Source: Methylacidimicrobium tartarophylax (GTDB lineage Bacteria; Verrucomicrobiota; Verrucomicrobiia; Methylacidiphilales; Methylacidiphilaceae). From it: a stretch of DNA of 35,451 nt. The DNA is taken from assembly GCF_902143375.2 (NCBI RefSeq), contig NZ_CABFVA020000072.1, forward strand, positions 1 through 35,451, read 5' to 3'. The translations under genes and the position numbers were made by a program. Of the stretch, positions 1-8,789 are shown in pieces. Position 1 is the first letter of the stretch. Every line of letters starts with the position of its first letter. Under the pieces are notes generated by a model. The model made no database searches, was not told where the DNA came from, and saw only the letters and a program-made list of their open reading frames with translations.

Positions 1-1018
1 GAGCGAAGATCGCGTCGGCATCCCGCTGCCACTCTCCGGTGCGAAACGATCGGTTCGAGAGGCGAAGCACGATCGTACAACTCTCCTCCGGCCCCAGGGT
101 CAACGGGTAGTGGACCGACGCCTTGGTTCCGACCCCGAGAGGGTTGACCGTCGGGCTTCCGTGAATCAGGTAATCGTGGATTCCATCCTTCGGATAGGGG
201 GTCGTGTTCTCTCCCCAGCCGAACCGGCTTCGATTGGTCTCGTTCTCGACGAAGAGAACTTCCCGCCCGGGAGAGTGGTAGAGCCGCATGGTGCCGAGTT
301 CGGAATGCTCCGCCTCGATCCAGGAGAAGGACGATTCCGAACCGGCGGCCATGCGGAGGATCGGCTTCGGGGTTCCCGGATTCCAGGACCAGGTGTTGCG
401 GAACCAGAGCGTGGGAAGAACGTGGAGAACTGCCGAGGCGGCGGCCCGGTTGGTCACCCGAATTCGGATGACGATGTCGGTCGGCCCCTCCTTCGCGTAT
501 TCGAGCAGCAGGTCAAAGTAGGCTCCGTTTTCAAACACGCCGGTATCCGCCAACTCGTATTCCGGGAGGTGGAGATCGGCTTTGCGGAGCCGATTTTCCG
601 CAAGAAGATCGTCATAGGGGAAGGCAGTCTGCGGGTACTTGTAGAGGAATTTGAGGTAACTGTGGGTCGGCGTGCTCTCCAGCGGGAAGTAGTACTCCTT
701 CACATCCTCCCCATGATTCCCCTCGGTGTTGCTTAGGCCGAAGAGGCGTTCCTTGAGGATCGGATCGACCCCGTTCCAGAGAGCGAGAGCAAAGCAGAGC
801 CGGCAACCCTCATCGCAAATGCCGCCTAGACCATCCTCTCCCCACCGGTAGGCGCGGGAGCGGGCATGATCGTGGGGAAAGAAGGACCAGGCATCTCCAT
901 CCGGGCTATAGTCCTCCCGCACCGTGCCCCACTGGCGATCGCTCAGGTAGGGGCCCCACAGTCGCCAGGGAGCGACGCCGTCGGCCGCCTCCCGCAGTCT
1001 TCGATCTTCCTCCGTCAT
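1..1018 (-). CDS. GH63 / MGH1-type glycoside hydrolase (3' end outside window)
   Basis: The minus-strand frame stays open from an ATG at 1018 to the window edge, giving the first 339 residues of a protein that in this family usually runs to roughly 880. The N-terminal part carries the family's conserved stretches WRLWGPYLSDRQWGTVREDY, a Ser-Phe-Phe-Pro-His-Asp-His-Ala-Arg segment and an Arg-Trp-Gly-Glu-Asp-Gly segment, followed by GNHGEDVKEYYF. These are hallmarks of bacterial GH63 (mannosyl-oligosaccharide-glucosidase-like) proteins. Known family members hydrolyse alpha-glucosidic or mannosylglycerate-type bonds; the catalytic acids lie in the C-terminal (alpha/alpha)6 barrel, which is not visible here, so substrate cannot be judged. 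No signal peptide is seen, which suggests a cytoplasmic enzyme. It starts 46 bases after the ROK kinase stop on the same strand, so the two are probably co-transcribed and may act together on an intracellular glucoside or storage glucan. Confidence 0.85.
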   Translation of the reverse strand, partial: MTEEDRRLREAADGVAPWRLWGPYLSDRQWGTVREDYSPDGDAWSFFPHDHARSRAYRWGEDGLGGICDEGCRLCFALALWNGVDPILKERLFGLSNTEGNHGEDVKEYYFPLESTPTHSYLKFLYKYPQTAFPYDDLLAENRLRKADLHLPEYELADTGVFENGAYFDLLLEYAKEGPTDIVIRIRVTNRAAASAVLHVLPTLWFRNTWSWNPGTPKPILRMAAGSESSFSWIEAEHSELGTMRLYHSPGREVLFVENETNRSRFGWGENTTPYPKDGIHDYLIHGSPTVNPLGVGTKASVHYPLTLGPEESCTIVLRLSNRSFRTGEWQRDADAIFA

Positions 1019-1064
1019 CGCCACGCCATCAGGGTGCCGCGGCCCGGGATCGGTCCTCCCCTTT

Positions 1065-1793
1065 TCATCGATAGACCTTCGTCCCGCGTAGTTCCGCGGG
1101 GAGCCCCTCCCAGAGGCGAAGACCGCCAGGGAAGGCAAGCGCATTTTCTCCCGGGAAGCAGTCCGGAGGAAGCTTCTTGAGCAGCCGGACGTTCCCTCCC
1201 CCCAGGATCACATAATCGGCCTGCACGATATAGCGGAGCAAGGCCACCACGCGGCGGACATGGCTCCGCCACTTCTTGTGGCCGAGGCTTTGCAAGCCGG
1301 CCTCTCCGACGTAGGCTTCGACCGTCTTTCCCTTCCGATAAGGAACTGCTTCGAGTTGAAGCGGCTGGAGAACTCCTTCGACGATCAGTGCCGATCCCAA
1401 GCCCGTGCCTAGGCCCAGGAACAGCATATCCCCGCCCCGGTAGCTTCCCAGCGCCTGCATGGCCGCATCGTTGACGATCCGAACGGGCAATTCGAATCCT
1501 TTCTCGAAATCATAGGAGGTCCATCCCGGCCCCAGGTGTAGCGGCTCCTCGGCAGGCCGCCCCTTGCGGACGGGACCCGGGTAGCCGATCGCCACGCGGG
1601 AATAGGCCCAATCCGGGACGAGCCGGCCCACCTCGCGGACCAGCATTTGCGGGGTGAACTTGGGACCGGTCGCAATCTCCCGTGGTTCCGGATGATCCGA
1701 AGCGTAAACCTTGACGTGATGCCCTCCGACGTCGAGAACCAGCGTCTTCTCCCTAGCCGAATCATCTTTCCGATGCTCCTTTTTCTTCACCAT
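1065..1793 (-). CDS. ROK-family sugar kinase, polyphosphate-glucokinase-like
   Basis: This 242-residue protein has the ROK/actin-like ATPase layout: a phosphate-1 loop LVLDVGGHHVKV (residues 18-29), the catalytic Asp in VNDAAMQALG (Asp109) and a glycine-rich phosphate-2 loop FLGLGTGLGSA (125-135). A C-terminal KKWRSHVRRV...VILGGGNV segment resembles polyphosphate glucokinases. The family phosphorylates glucose with polyphosphate or ATP. Oddly, the usual sugar-binding Glu-x-Gly-His motif is not recognisable; LEAVPYRKG occupies its place (about 147-155), so substrate is uncertain. The start at 1793 was chosen over an upstream ATG (1901) because GGAGGAAAG precedes it and homology begins just after it. 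The GH63 gene follows immediately downstream, consistent with release and phosphorylation of glucose. Confidence 0.8.
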   Translation of the reverse strand: MVKKKEHRKDDSAREKTLVLDVGGHHVKVYASDHPEPREIATGPKFTPQMLVREVGRLVPDWAYSRVAIGYPGPVRKGRPAEEPLHLGPGWTSYDFEKGFELPVRIVNDAAMQALGSYRGGDMLFLGLGTGLGSALIVEGVLQPLQLEAVPYRKGKTVEAYVGEAGLQSLGHKKWRSHVRRVVALLRYIVQADYVILGGGNVRLLKKLPPDCFPGENALAFPGGLRLWEGLPAELRGTKVYR

Positions 1794-2034
1794 GTCTCGC
1801 CCCTTTCCTCCTTCCGACGACCGCATTCTACCCCGTTGATGGGCAATGGCAAGGCAGCCCCGTGCCGCCGCCCTGGGTGCCGCGTCCTCCCGCGGGCGCA
1901 ATCCCCATTCTCAAGACAAGGCCGGATTCCGGTACCCTGGGGAATGGACCGACCGGACTCTCCCACCCATGCTCGTTTGCCAAAAGCGAAGAAAGAACGT
2001 AAGAGGGAGAGCGCCCGATCCCCGAAGGAACAAC

Positions 2035-2376
2035 ATGGAAACGGACAACTCGGAAGGAAGGAACCTCGCCCTGCTCGCCCATCTAGCGCCCATTTTCGGC
2101 TACTTGATCACGATCGGCCAGATTCTCATCCCCCTTTTGATCTACCTGCTGGCCAAGGAGACCTTTGCCAAAAAGCAGGCCCGGGAAGCGCTCAACGCGC
2201 AGATCACCTTCACGATCTATTTTCTTGCGGCAGGCCTCCTCTGCTTCGTCTTGATCGGATTCCCTCTCCTTCTCGGTCTCGGAATCTTCGTGCTCTGGAC
2301 GATGATTTCAGCGGCAATCGCGGTCTCCAAGGGCGTTTCCTACCGGTACCCCCTCATCTTCCGCTTCGTTTCCTGA
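2035..2376 (+). CDS. DUF4870-type small membrane protein
   Basis: This 113-residue protein has a short polar N-terminus followed by a hydrophobic helix (LAPIFGYLITIGQILIPLLI), an amphipathic polar loop with KKQAREALNAQITF, and two close hydrophobic stretches to about residue 95. The pattern 'LAHLAP...G.ll.PLliyl..ke......qareAlNaqit' is characteristic of the DUF4870 (Tic20-like) family, whose function is not established. An AAGGA precedes the ATG at 2035; a longer frame starting at 1846 is rejected because the added sequence is low-complexity and opposite the ROK leader. The gene is convergent with the nucleotidyltransferase-like gene, and the two coding ends overlap by about 69 bases. Confidence 0.8.
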   Translation: METDNSEGRNLALLAHLAPIFGYLITIGQILIPLLIYLLAKETFAKKQAREALNAQITFTIYFLAAGLLCFVLIGFPLLLGLGIFVLWTMISAAIAVSKGVSYRYPLIFRFVS

Positions 2377-2814
2377 GCGGGAGTCTGCTTTTGCCGCCTC
2401 ACCGGGGCAATCCAGGTAGGGGTCATCGAGAGCGAAGGAAGCGAAGCCCCCCTTTCCTCCGGGTCCCCGAAAATCCCAGCATTCCTCCCCCGCGAGAGTG
2501 ATCCTTCGCGCCCCTTCCCGCTCGCGCGTCCGCCGGATTCTGCGGAGAAAGTCCGAGGCGAATCGCCCCCGCTCGAGCGGCGCTACCGCACGTCCGGAGA
2601 AAGCATCGAACCTATCCCGGCGCCCCGGAGGCAACCGGTCGGCGATCAGGAGGAGATCGATGTCCGAATCGAACCGCGCATTGCCGCGCGCCACCGATCC
2701 GAAGAGCAACAAGGCGAGGAGCCCCTCCCCGTAGATCTCCCGGCAGGCCTGAACACAAAACGGGAGGAGCTTGCGCAATTCTTCGGTCGCTTCCGTTGGT
2801 TTGCCGTGCTCCAT
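2308..2814 (-). CDS. Nucleotidyltransferase-fold (MNT-type) protein
   Basis: The N-terminal half is a Pol-beta-like minimal nucleotidyltransferase: LLALLLFGSVARG (about residues 32-44) gives the Gly-Ser motif and DSDIDLLL gives the two metal-binding aspartates (Asp51, Asp53). A good ribosome site (AAGGAG) precedes the ATG at 2814. Standalone members are often antitoxin or AMPylating partners of HEPN proteins, but no HEPN gene lies beside it. The C-terminal half, beyond about residue 75, is Arg/Gly-rich, lacks the usual closing helices, and its last 23 codons run antisense into the DUF4870 gene. This may reflect a frame disruption or a degenerate tail. Activity is plausible from the intact metal motif; the partner and target are unknown. 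Confidence 0.65.
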   Translation of the reverse strand: MEHGKPTEATEELRKLLPFCVQACREIYGEGLLALLLFGSVARGNARFDSDIDLLLIADRLPPGRRDRFDAFSGRAVAPLERGRFASDFLRRIRRTREREGARRITLAGEECWDFRGPGGKGGFASFALDDPYLDCPGEAAKADSRSGNEAEDEGVPVGNALGDRDCR

Positions 2815-2936
2815 CCGAGGCTCCTTCCCTCCGCCGTTCTTATCGCAACATCCGGGGATCCCATTTCCAATGTTCTGCCCTCAAGAACCCGGCGACGGAC
2901 GAGCAGCCCGTTCCCGAGGTCGATCCCATCTCGGAA

Positions 2937-3623
2937 TTACGACTGGGAAAGGCTAGGATGGTTTTGGGACCAGTGCCGACGGAACCAGTCGGCAGCCAAA
3001 CGGGCGACTTCCTCCAGGGTGCCCGGCTCCTCGAAGAGATGGGTTGCGCCGGGTACCACGGCGAGCTCCTTTTCGCAGCGAAGCTCGTGCAGGGCCTCTC
3101 GATTGAGGCGGAGCACAAAGTGGTCTGCCCCTCCCACAATCAGCAGGGTAGGGCTCCGCACCCGCGCCAGGGCGGCGCCAGCCAAGTCGGGCCGGCCTCC
3201 CCGGGAAACGACGGCGGCGATCTCCGATCCTTCCCGAGCTGCGGCGACAAGCGCGGCCCCTCCGCCCGTGCTCGAGCCAAAGTAGCCGAGCGCCGGCCTG
3301 TGCTCGCCGAGATAGTCTTGGAGCCAGCGGGTGGCGCTGCAGAGCCTCTGGGCCAGAAATTCGATATCGAAGCGGAGTGCTGCGGTCCTCTCGTCTTCCT
3401 CTTCCTCTTCGGGCGTCAACAAGTCGAAGAGAAGGGTCCCCGAGCCGTTTCTCTGCAAAACCTGGGCAACGAACTGGTTCCGGGGGCTCAAGCGGCTCGA
3501 ACCACTGCCATGCGCAAAGAGAACGATGCCTCCCGCATCGGACGGCACGTTCAGCGTCCCCGATAGCAGGATCTCCTCGATCCTGACTTCGACCTCCTCC
3601 TTCCTTCTTTCCTTATTTTTCAT
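2937..3623 (-). CDS. Alpha/beta hydrolase, dienelactone-hydrolase-like
   Basis: The 228-residue product has an alpha/beta-hydrolase layout: an oxyanion strand with FAHGSGSSRLSPRN (residues 36-49), a nucleophile elbow GYFGSSTGGGAAL (Ser118), an acid in LLIVGGADHFV (Asp167) and a catalytic His in VPGATHLFEE (His195). The HGSGSSRLSPRN signature matches the dienelactone-hydrolase-like family often found next to phosphoribosyltransferases, but no such neighbour is present here. A run of seven acidic residues (about 72-78) is unusual. No signal peptide is visible, so it should be cytoplasmic; the substrate is not known. It is transcribed divergently from zwf. Confidence 0.85.
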   Translation of the reverse strand: MKNKERRKEEVEVRIEEILLSGTLNVPSDAGGIVLFAHGSGSSRLSPRNQFVAQVLQRNGSGTLLFDLLTPEEEEEDERTAALRFDIEFLAQRLCSATRWLQDYLGEHRPALGYFGSSTGGGAALVAAAREGSEIAAVVSRGGRPDLAGAALARVRSPTLLIVGGADHFVLRLNREALHELRCEKELAVVPGATHLFEEPGTLEEVARLAADWFRRHWSQNHPSLSQS

Positions 3624-3826
3624 GGAGAGCGAACCCGAAGCAGCCTTTAGAAGTTAGCTCTCTGCTCTGCCCACCGCAACGCCCTTCCCGGGAATCGACG
3701 AGGCTTGCGCTCCGGCAAAGCCTTCCCGTAATGTTTCAGGCAGCCCTGCGGAATCGGCCCGCGGTCGGGATCAGCCGCAGAATGGGCAGATCGCCCAGAT
3801 AACCCACGGAATAAAAGCCTTCAGCC
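3624..3826. other. Divergent intergenic region hydrolase / zwf
   Basis: This 203-base gap must contain the start signals of both divergent genes, but no convincing -35/-10 pair stands out on either strand. A minus-strand frame of 30 codons starting over the zwf ATG is present but has no ribosome site or recognisable homology. Confidence 0.5.
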
Positions 3827-5335
3827 ATGAACCGCTCCTCTCTCTCCCCCACCGTCCTTGTCATCTTTGGTGCCGCGGGCGACCTCGCCTGGCGCAAGAT
3901 TGCGCCCGCCCTCTACTCCCTTTCGGCGGAAGGATGGCTTCCCGAGAAGTTCGCCATCATCGGCGTCGACCGGAAGGAAATGACCAAGGAAGAATTTATC
4001 GGCCACCTTCGTTCCGGCGTCGAATCCTTCTGCCGCCGGAAGCTCGACGAAGCTTCCTGGTCTACGTTCGCCGCCTCGCTCTCCCAGTACCATTCCGGAG
4101 ACCTCACCCATCCCGACACCTTCGAGGTCCTGGCCAAGGCGATCGGCGATTTCCGCCAGCAGTGGGGCGGGGCCGCCAATCCCGTCTTTTACCTCGCTAC
4201 CTCTCCCACGCTCATTGAGGCCATTGCCACGGGATTGGGCAAGGCAGGCCTCGGAAGGAACATTCCCGGGAGCCGAATCGTGGTCGAAAAGCCCTTCGGA
4301 CGGGACCTGGCCTCGGCCCAGGCACTCAATCGCTCCTTGGCCGAAGTCTTTGCCGAGAAGCAGATCTTCCGCATCGACCACTATCTCGGCAAGGAGACCG
4401 TGCAGAACATCTTGGCGCTCCGCTTCGGAAATGCCTGGTTTGAGCCCATCTGGGATCGCCGCTACATCGACTCCGTCCAGATCACGGTAGCTGAAACGAT
4501 CGGGGTCGAGCAGCGAGGAGGATATTACGAGCATGCAGGCGCCCTGCGCGACATGGTTCAGAACCACCTATTCCAACTCCTGTGCATCGTTGCGATGGAG
4601 CCGCCGGTCTCCTTCGAGGCGGAAGAGGTCCGCAACAAGAAGACCGATGTGCTCCATGCCATCCGCCCCTTTCCCACCGAAGCCGTCCACCGGCTTGCTG
4701 TGCGCGGCCAATATGGCGCTGGTTGGGTGCACGGCCAGCATGTGCCTGCCTACCGGAGCGAGCCTGACGTCTCCCCGGACTCCAAGATGGAATCCTTTGT
4801 TGCCCTGAAGGTCTTCGTCGACAATTGGCGGTGGCAGGACGTCCCGTTCTACTTGCGGACGGGCAAGCGGATGGCTCAACGCGTCTCCCAAATCGTGATC
4901 AACCTTCGACCTGTCCCCCACCAAGCCTTCCCTGAGATCGCGGTCGACCAGTGGCATCCCAACCGGATGATCCTGCACATCCAACCCAAGGAGAGCATCC
5001 TGCTCAACTTCCAGGCGAAACGGCCCGGGCCGACGATCCGGCTCACTCCGGTCGACCTCCACTTCTCCTACCCCGACGCCTTCAAGACCGAATCACCGGA
5101 AGCCTACGAAACCCTGCTGCGGGATGTCATCCTCGGGGACGGCACCCTCTTCATGCGGGCCGACCAGGTCGAGGCAGCCTGGTCCCTGGTCGATCCGATC
5201 CTCCAAGTCTGGGAATCCAATCCACCGACCGACTTCCCTAACTATTCGGCCGGAAGCTGGGGACCGGAAGCAGCCCAAGTCCTGATCGCCCGCGATGGAA
5301 AGAGCTGGTTCGAGGGCCCGGAAGACGGGGAATGA
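3827..5335 (+). CDS. zwf: Glucose-6-phosphate 1-dehydrogenase
   Basis: This 502-residue protein oxidises glucose-6-phosphate to 6-phosphogluconolactone with reduction of NAD(P)+, the first step of the oxidative pentose phosphate pathway. The N-terminus carries the family coenzyme motif in VIFGAAGDLAWRKIAPALY (about residues 12-30) and the substrate-binding signature RIDHYLGKETVQNI (about 182-195) is intact, followed by a conserved ALRFGNAWFEPIW stretch. Full length is typical of bacterial Zwf. Its partner gnd lies 23 kb away in the same window; no 6-phosphogluconolactonase is seen. The ATG follows a 203-base gap shared with the divergent hydrolase; no strong Shine-Dalgarno is visible at the start. 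Confidence 0.97.
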   Translation: MNRSSLSPTVLVIFGAAGDLAWRKIAPALYSLSAEGWLPEKFAIIGVDRKEMTKEEFIGHLRSGVESFCRRKLDEASWSTFAASLSQYHSGDLTHPDTFEVLAKAIGDFRQQWGGAANPVFYLATSPTLIEAIATGLGKAGLGRNIPGSRIVVEKPFGRDLASAQALNRSLAEVFAEKQIFRIDHYLGKETVQNILALRFGNAWFEPIWDRRYIDSVQITVAETIGVEQRGGYYEHAGALRDMVQNHLFQLLCIVAMEPPVSFEAEEVRNKKTDVLHAIRPFPTEAVHRLAVRGQYGAGWVHGQHVPAYRSEPDVSPDSKMESFVALKVFVDNWRWQDVPFYLRTGKRMAQRVSQIVINLRPVPHQAFPEIAVDQWHPNRMILHIQPKESILLNFQAKRPGPTIRLTPVDLHFSYPDAFKTESPEAYETLLRDVILGDGTLFMRADQVEAAWSLVDPILQVWESNPPTDFPNYSAGSWGPEAAQVLIARDGKSWFEGPEDGE

Positions 5336-5345
5336 TGGGCAGAGG

Positions 5346-6545
5346 CTAAGCTTGCTGCTGCTGTCGTCGCGCTGCCGTCCGAAGCCGAAGAGCGTTGAGA
5401 TGGATAAAGCCTGTCGCATCCCGGGGATCGTAGGCTCCCTGATCGGCCTCCATCGTCGCCAGATGCAAATCGTAGAGTGATTGCGGGCTTTTTCGTCCCA
5501 TCGTTTGCAGAGCCCCCTTAAAGAGCCGAAGTCGGACCGTGCCGGTTACGACTTGCTGGCTCTGCTCGATGGCCGCTTGGAGGAACTCCCGCTCCGGAGA
5601 AAACCAGAACCCGTAGTAGACCAGTTCGGCATAGCGCGGAAGGAGAGAGTCCCGCAGATGCATGACCTCCCGATCGAGCGTCAAGGTTTCGATCTGGCGG
5701 TGGGCAAAACGAAGGATCGTCCCTCCGGGACACTCGTAGACCCCGCGCGATTTCATGCCGACGAAGCGGTTTTCGACGAGATCGACTCGGCCGATTCCGT
5801 GCCTGCCGCCGATTTCGTTGAGCAGGCTCAAGAGCGCCGCAGGCGAGAAGCTCTTGCCGTTGACGGCGACGCAGTTCCCGGACTCGAAGGAGAGCTCCAA
5901 GGTTTCCGGCTCGTCCGGTGCATCCTCCGGATTGCGCGTCAGCCGGAAAAGATCGGGGGGCGGAGGCTGCCACGGGTCTTCCAGAACCCCGCTCTCGTAG
6001 CTGATGTGAAAGAGGTTGCGGTCCATCGAGTAGGGCTTGGCCGTCGTGACCGGGACCGGGATCCCGTGCTCTTCCGCATAGCGGATGAGATCGGCTCTCC
6101 CCGCAAGATCCCACTCCCGCCAGGGAGCAATCACGCGCAGATCCGGAGCCAAGGCAGCAAAAGCCAGCTCGAAGCGGACTTGATCGTTCCCCTTGCCCGT
6201 CGCCCCGTGCGCAACGGCATCGGCTCCGACCTCACGGGCGATCTCGACCTGCCTTTTCGCGATCAAGGGACGCGCGATCGAGGTTCCCAGCAGGTACTGA
6301 TCCTCGTACAGCGCTCCCGCCCGAATCATGGGGAAGACATAATCCCGGACAAACTCCTCCCGCAGGTCGGAGACCAGGCACCGGGATGCCCCTGTTTGGC
6401 GGGCCTTCTCTTCGAGTCCGGTCAACTCCTCCGCCTGTCCGACATCCGCACAATAGGCGATGACATCAGCCTTGTACTTCTCCGTGAGCCATTTGAGAAT
6501 CACGGAGGTGTCGAGCCCTCCCGAATAGGCCAAGACGATTTTCAT
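5346..6545 (-). CDS. argG: Argininosuccinate synthase
   Basis: The 399-residue enzyme condenses citrulline and aspartate with ATP to make argininosuccinate in arginine synthesis. It opens with the N-type ATP pyrophosphatase loop [19 protein letters not shown] (residues 2-20), and further conserved stretches such as [14 protein letters not shown] and [18 protein letters not shown] are present. The start is ATG 6545; an upstream in-frame ATG (6578) would add eleven residues before the universally N-terminal nucleotide loop. It lies 51 bases downstream of dxs on the same strand and is probably the last gene of that run, although arginine and isoprenoid synthesis have no functional link. Confidence 0.97.
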   Translation of the reverse strand: MKIVLAYSGGLDTSVILKWLTEKYKADVIAYCADVGQAEELTGLEEKARQTGASRCLVSDLREEFVRDYVFPMIRAGALYEDQYLLGTSIARPLIAKRQVEIAREVGADAVAHGATGKGNDQVRFELAFAALAPDLRVIAPWREWDLAGRADLIRYAEEHGIPVPVTTAKPYSMDRNLFHISYESGVLEDPWQPPPPDLFRLTRNPEDAPDEPETLELSFESGNCVAVNGKSFSPAALLSLLNEIGGRHGIGRVDLVENRFVGMKSRGVYECPGGTILRFAHRQIETLTLDREVMHLRDSLLPRYAELVYYGFWFSPEREFLQAAIEQSQQVVTGTVRLRLFKGALQTMGRKSPQSLYDLHLATMEADQGAYDPRDATGFIHLNALRLRTAARRQQQQA

Positions 6546-6596
6546 AAAAGCTTCTCGAGCGGCCGGGCGAGTTCCCAACCAAAGAGTTTGCGCAGC

Positions 6597-8486
6597 CTAG
6601 GCGATCTCGTCCGCCGAGCGAAGTCTTCCCTTGAAGATCGGGCGGAGCTTTTCCAACGCCGCCTCCGCGGTCACACCGTATTTCTTCCTTAGCTGTTCCA
6701 CCTTCCCGTGTTCGATGTACTGGTCCGGCCAGCCGACGCGTACGACCGGGACCGCAATCCCCATCTCGGAAAGTGCCTCGAGCACGAGGGATCCGAACCC
6801 GCCGGCCAGGACGTGATCCTCGATGGTCACGATTGCATCGACGCTTCGGCCGAAGAACTCGAGGGTCCCTCGATCGAGCGGCTTTACCGTTCGTGGATTG
6901 ATCACGGCCGCGGAGATGCCCTCGGCACCGAGAGCCGCAGCAAGCTCGCAGGCCATCGGAACCATCATACCCAGGCCGAAGATCGCGACATCCCGTCCAT
7001 GCTGGAGGACTTCGGCCCTGCCGATCGGGATCATCTCGGGGAACGGCTTTACGGCAACCCCCGAGCCGACTCCCCGCGGATATCGGATCGCGACGGGGCC
7101 GGGATGGTGCATGGCCGTGAAGAGCATGTCAGCCAGCTCGTCCTCGTCCTTGGGATGGAGCAAGGTGATGTTCGGAACACACCGCAGGAAGGAGATGTCG
7201 AAGAGGCCGTGATGCGTGGGCCCATCGTCTCCCGACAGGCCGCCCCGGTCCATGCAGAAGACGACGGGCAGGTTTTGCAGGCAGACGTCATGAACGATCT
7301 GGTCATAGGCGCGCTGCAGAAAGGTAGAATAGATGGCGCAATAAGGCTTGAACCCCTTGGTCGCCAGTCCGGCGGCAAAGAGAACGGCATGTTCTTCGGC
7401 GATCCCCGTATCGAAATACCGGTCGGGGAACTTTGGCTGAAACCGGTCGAGCGCGGTTCCGTTGGGCATCGCCGCCGTGATCGCCACCACGTTGCGGTTT
7501 TGGTCGGCAAGCTTGACCAGGGTATCGGCGAATACCTGGGAACAGGTCAAGGCCGAACTCGCAGGAGTCTCCCCGGTCACAGGGTGGTATGGGCCCAGCC
7601 CGTGGAACTTCTTCTGCTTTTCCATGGCCGGGGCAAAGCCCTTCCCCTTTTGGGTCAGCACGTGGAAGAGGACCGGATGCTCCTGCTGCTTCAGAAACTC
7701 GAACATCGAGATCAGCATCGCCACGTCGTGGCCGTCGACCGGACCGTAATAGGTCAAGCCGAGCTCCTCAAAGATCACGCTCGGTAGGAGCAGGCTTTTG
7801 ACCGCCTCTTCCGCCTTCCGCGCCGCGCGAAGGACCCCGCGATTGGGAATCTTCTTCAGGAATTCCTCCGCCCGATCCCGGAGCCAAGAATAGGCCGGAT
7901 GACTGACGATACGGCTGAAATAGCTGGCGATCGCGCCGACGTTCTTATCGATCGACCATTCGTTGTCGTTCAGGATCACGATCAGACGCTTCGTCTGATC
8001 GCAGACATTGTTGAGCGCCTCGTAGGTGATGCCACAGGTGAACGCGGCATCTCCGCAGACCGCAACTACGTTCTCCTTTCCTCCTCGGAGGTCACGGCCG
8101 ACGGCCATTCCCAGGGCGGCAGAGAGAGCGGTTCCGGCATGGCCCGCTCCGTAGCAGTCGTGCGCGCTCTCCTCTCGATTGAGGAATCCGGAGAGACCGC
8201 CGGGTTGCCGAATCAGGGGAAAGCGGTCGCGCCGCCCCGTCAGCAGCTTGTGGACGTATCCCTGGTGGCTTACGTCGAAAAGAAACCGATCCTCGGGAGT
8301 CTGGAAAACGTAATGGAGAGCAATCGTCAGCTCGACCACTCCGAGGTTCGGGCCGAGATGGCCTCCGTTTTTCGCCAGGATGGTGATCATCTCCTGGCGG
8401 ATTTCCTCCGCGAGCTGAGGCAGCTCTGCGACGGGAATCTGCTTCAGGTCCGCCGGAGAATTGATCTGATCGAGCAATCGCGCCAA
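6597..8486 (-). CDS. dxs: 1-deoxy-D-xylulose-5-phosphate synthase (TTG start)
   Basis: DXS joins pyruvate and glyceraldehyde-3-phosphate in a thiamine-diphosphate-dependent reaction, the entry step of the MEP isoprenoid pathway. Visible motifs include HLGPNLGVVELTIALHYVF, the TPP/Mg site starting at VCGDAAF and ending at ILNDNEWSI, and the transketolase-like DRGGLSGDDGPTHHG region followed by the Rossmann-like C-terminal domain. The best start is the TTG at 8486: a strong AAGGAGGAG lies six bases upstream, the protein becomes 629 residues (normal for DXS), and the start falls 19 bases after the xseB stop. The first ATG in frame (8627) would give a 47-residue basic extension lying entirely inside xseB. 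xseB followed by dxs is a common bacterial arrangement. Confidence 0.95.
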   Translation of the reverse strand: MARLLDQINSPADLKQIPVAELPQLAEEIRQEMITILAKNGGHLGPNLGVVELTIALHYVFQTPEDRFLFDVSHQGYVHKLLTGRRDRFPLIRQPGGLSGFLNREESAHDCYGAGHAGTALSAALGMAVGRDLRGGKENVVAVCGDAAFTCGITYEALNNVCDQTKRLIVILNDNEWSIDKNVGAIASYFSRIVSHPAYSWLRDRAEEFLKKIPNRGVLRAARKAEEAVKSLLLPSVIFEELGLTYYGPVDGHDVAMLISMFEFLKQQEHPVLFHVLTQKGKGFAPAMEKQKKFHGLGPYHPVTGETPASSALTCSQVFADTLVKLADQNRNVVAITAAMPNGTALDRFQPKFPDRYFDTGIAEEHAVLFAAGLATKGFKPYCAIYSTFLQRAYDQIVHDVCLQNLPVVFCMDRGGLSGDDGPTHHGLFDISFLRCVPNITLLHPKDEDELADMLFTAMHHPGPVAIRYPRGVGSGVAVKPFPEMIPIGRAEVLQHGRDVAIFGLGMMVPMACELAAALGAEGISAAVINPRTVKPLDRGTLEFFGRSVDAIVTIEDHVLAGGFGSLVLEALSEMGIAVPVVRVGWPDQYIEHGKVEQLRKKYGVTAEAALEKLRPIFKGRLRSADEIA

Positions 8487-8505
8487 GGCCCTCCTCCTTT
8501 TTTGC

Positions 8506-8778
8506 CTATTCTCCTGGGCGAGTCGAGTCTTGCTCTGCTGCCCGAAGTTCGCTGGCCGTCGATTCTCCCCCTTCGGCCCCTTGTGCCAAAACGCTGATCT
8601 TTTGTTCCGCCAGGGATAGTTTGTCACTACAAATCTTCACGAGCCGCATCCCCTCTTCATAGCGCTCCAGCAGTTCCTCGAGGGCCAGATCGCCGCTCTC
8701 CATCCTTGCCACGATTTCCTGCAGCTTCCGAAAGGCCTCCTCGAACGTAGGCCCCTTTGCCGTTTCGGTTTTCCCCAT
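8506..8778 (-). CDS. xseB: Exodeoxyribonuclease VII small subunit
   Basis: This 90-residue protein has the XseB signature: FEEAFRKLQEIVARMESGDLALEELL followed by YEEGMRLVKICSDKLSLAEQKI, a helical hairpin that binds the large subunit XseA. Together they degrade single-stranded DNA into oligonucleotides. The start MGKTETAK (ATG 8778) is chosen because homology begins a few residues later; a longer frame from 8871 would overlap the preceding gene. xseA is not in the window. The gene sits 11 bases after the unknown gene and 19 bases before dxs, which suggests one transcript. Confidence 0.93.
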   Translation of the reverse strand: MGKTETAKGPTFEEAFRKLQEIVARMESGDLALEELLERYEEGMRLVKICSDKLSLAEQKISVLAQGAEGGESTASELRAAEQDSTRPGE

Positions 8779-8789
8779 GCCAAGCCGCC

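Noticed and set aside
3736-3828. 30-codon minus-strand frame overlapping the zwf start
   Set aside because: It has no ribosome site and no recognisable similarity, and it overlaps the zwf start codon.
5481-7787. Long plus-strand open frames opposite argG and dxs
   Set aside because: Both lie antisense to clear enzymes and their translations have no domain; high GC keeps such frames open.
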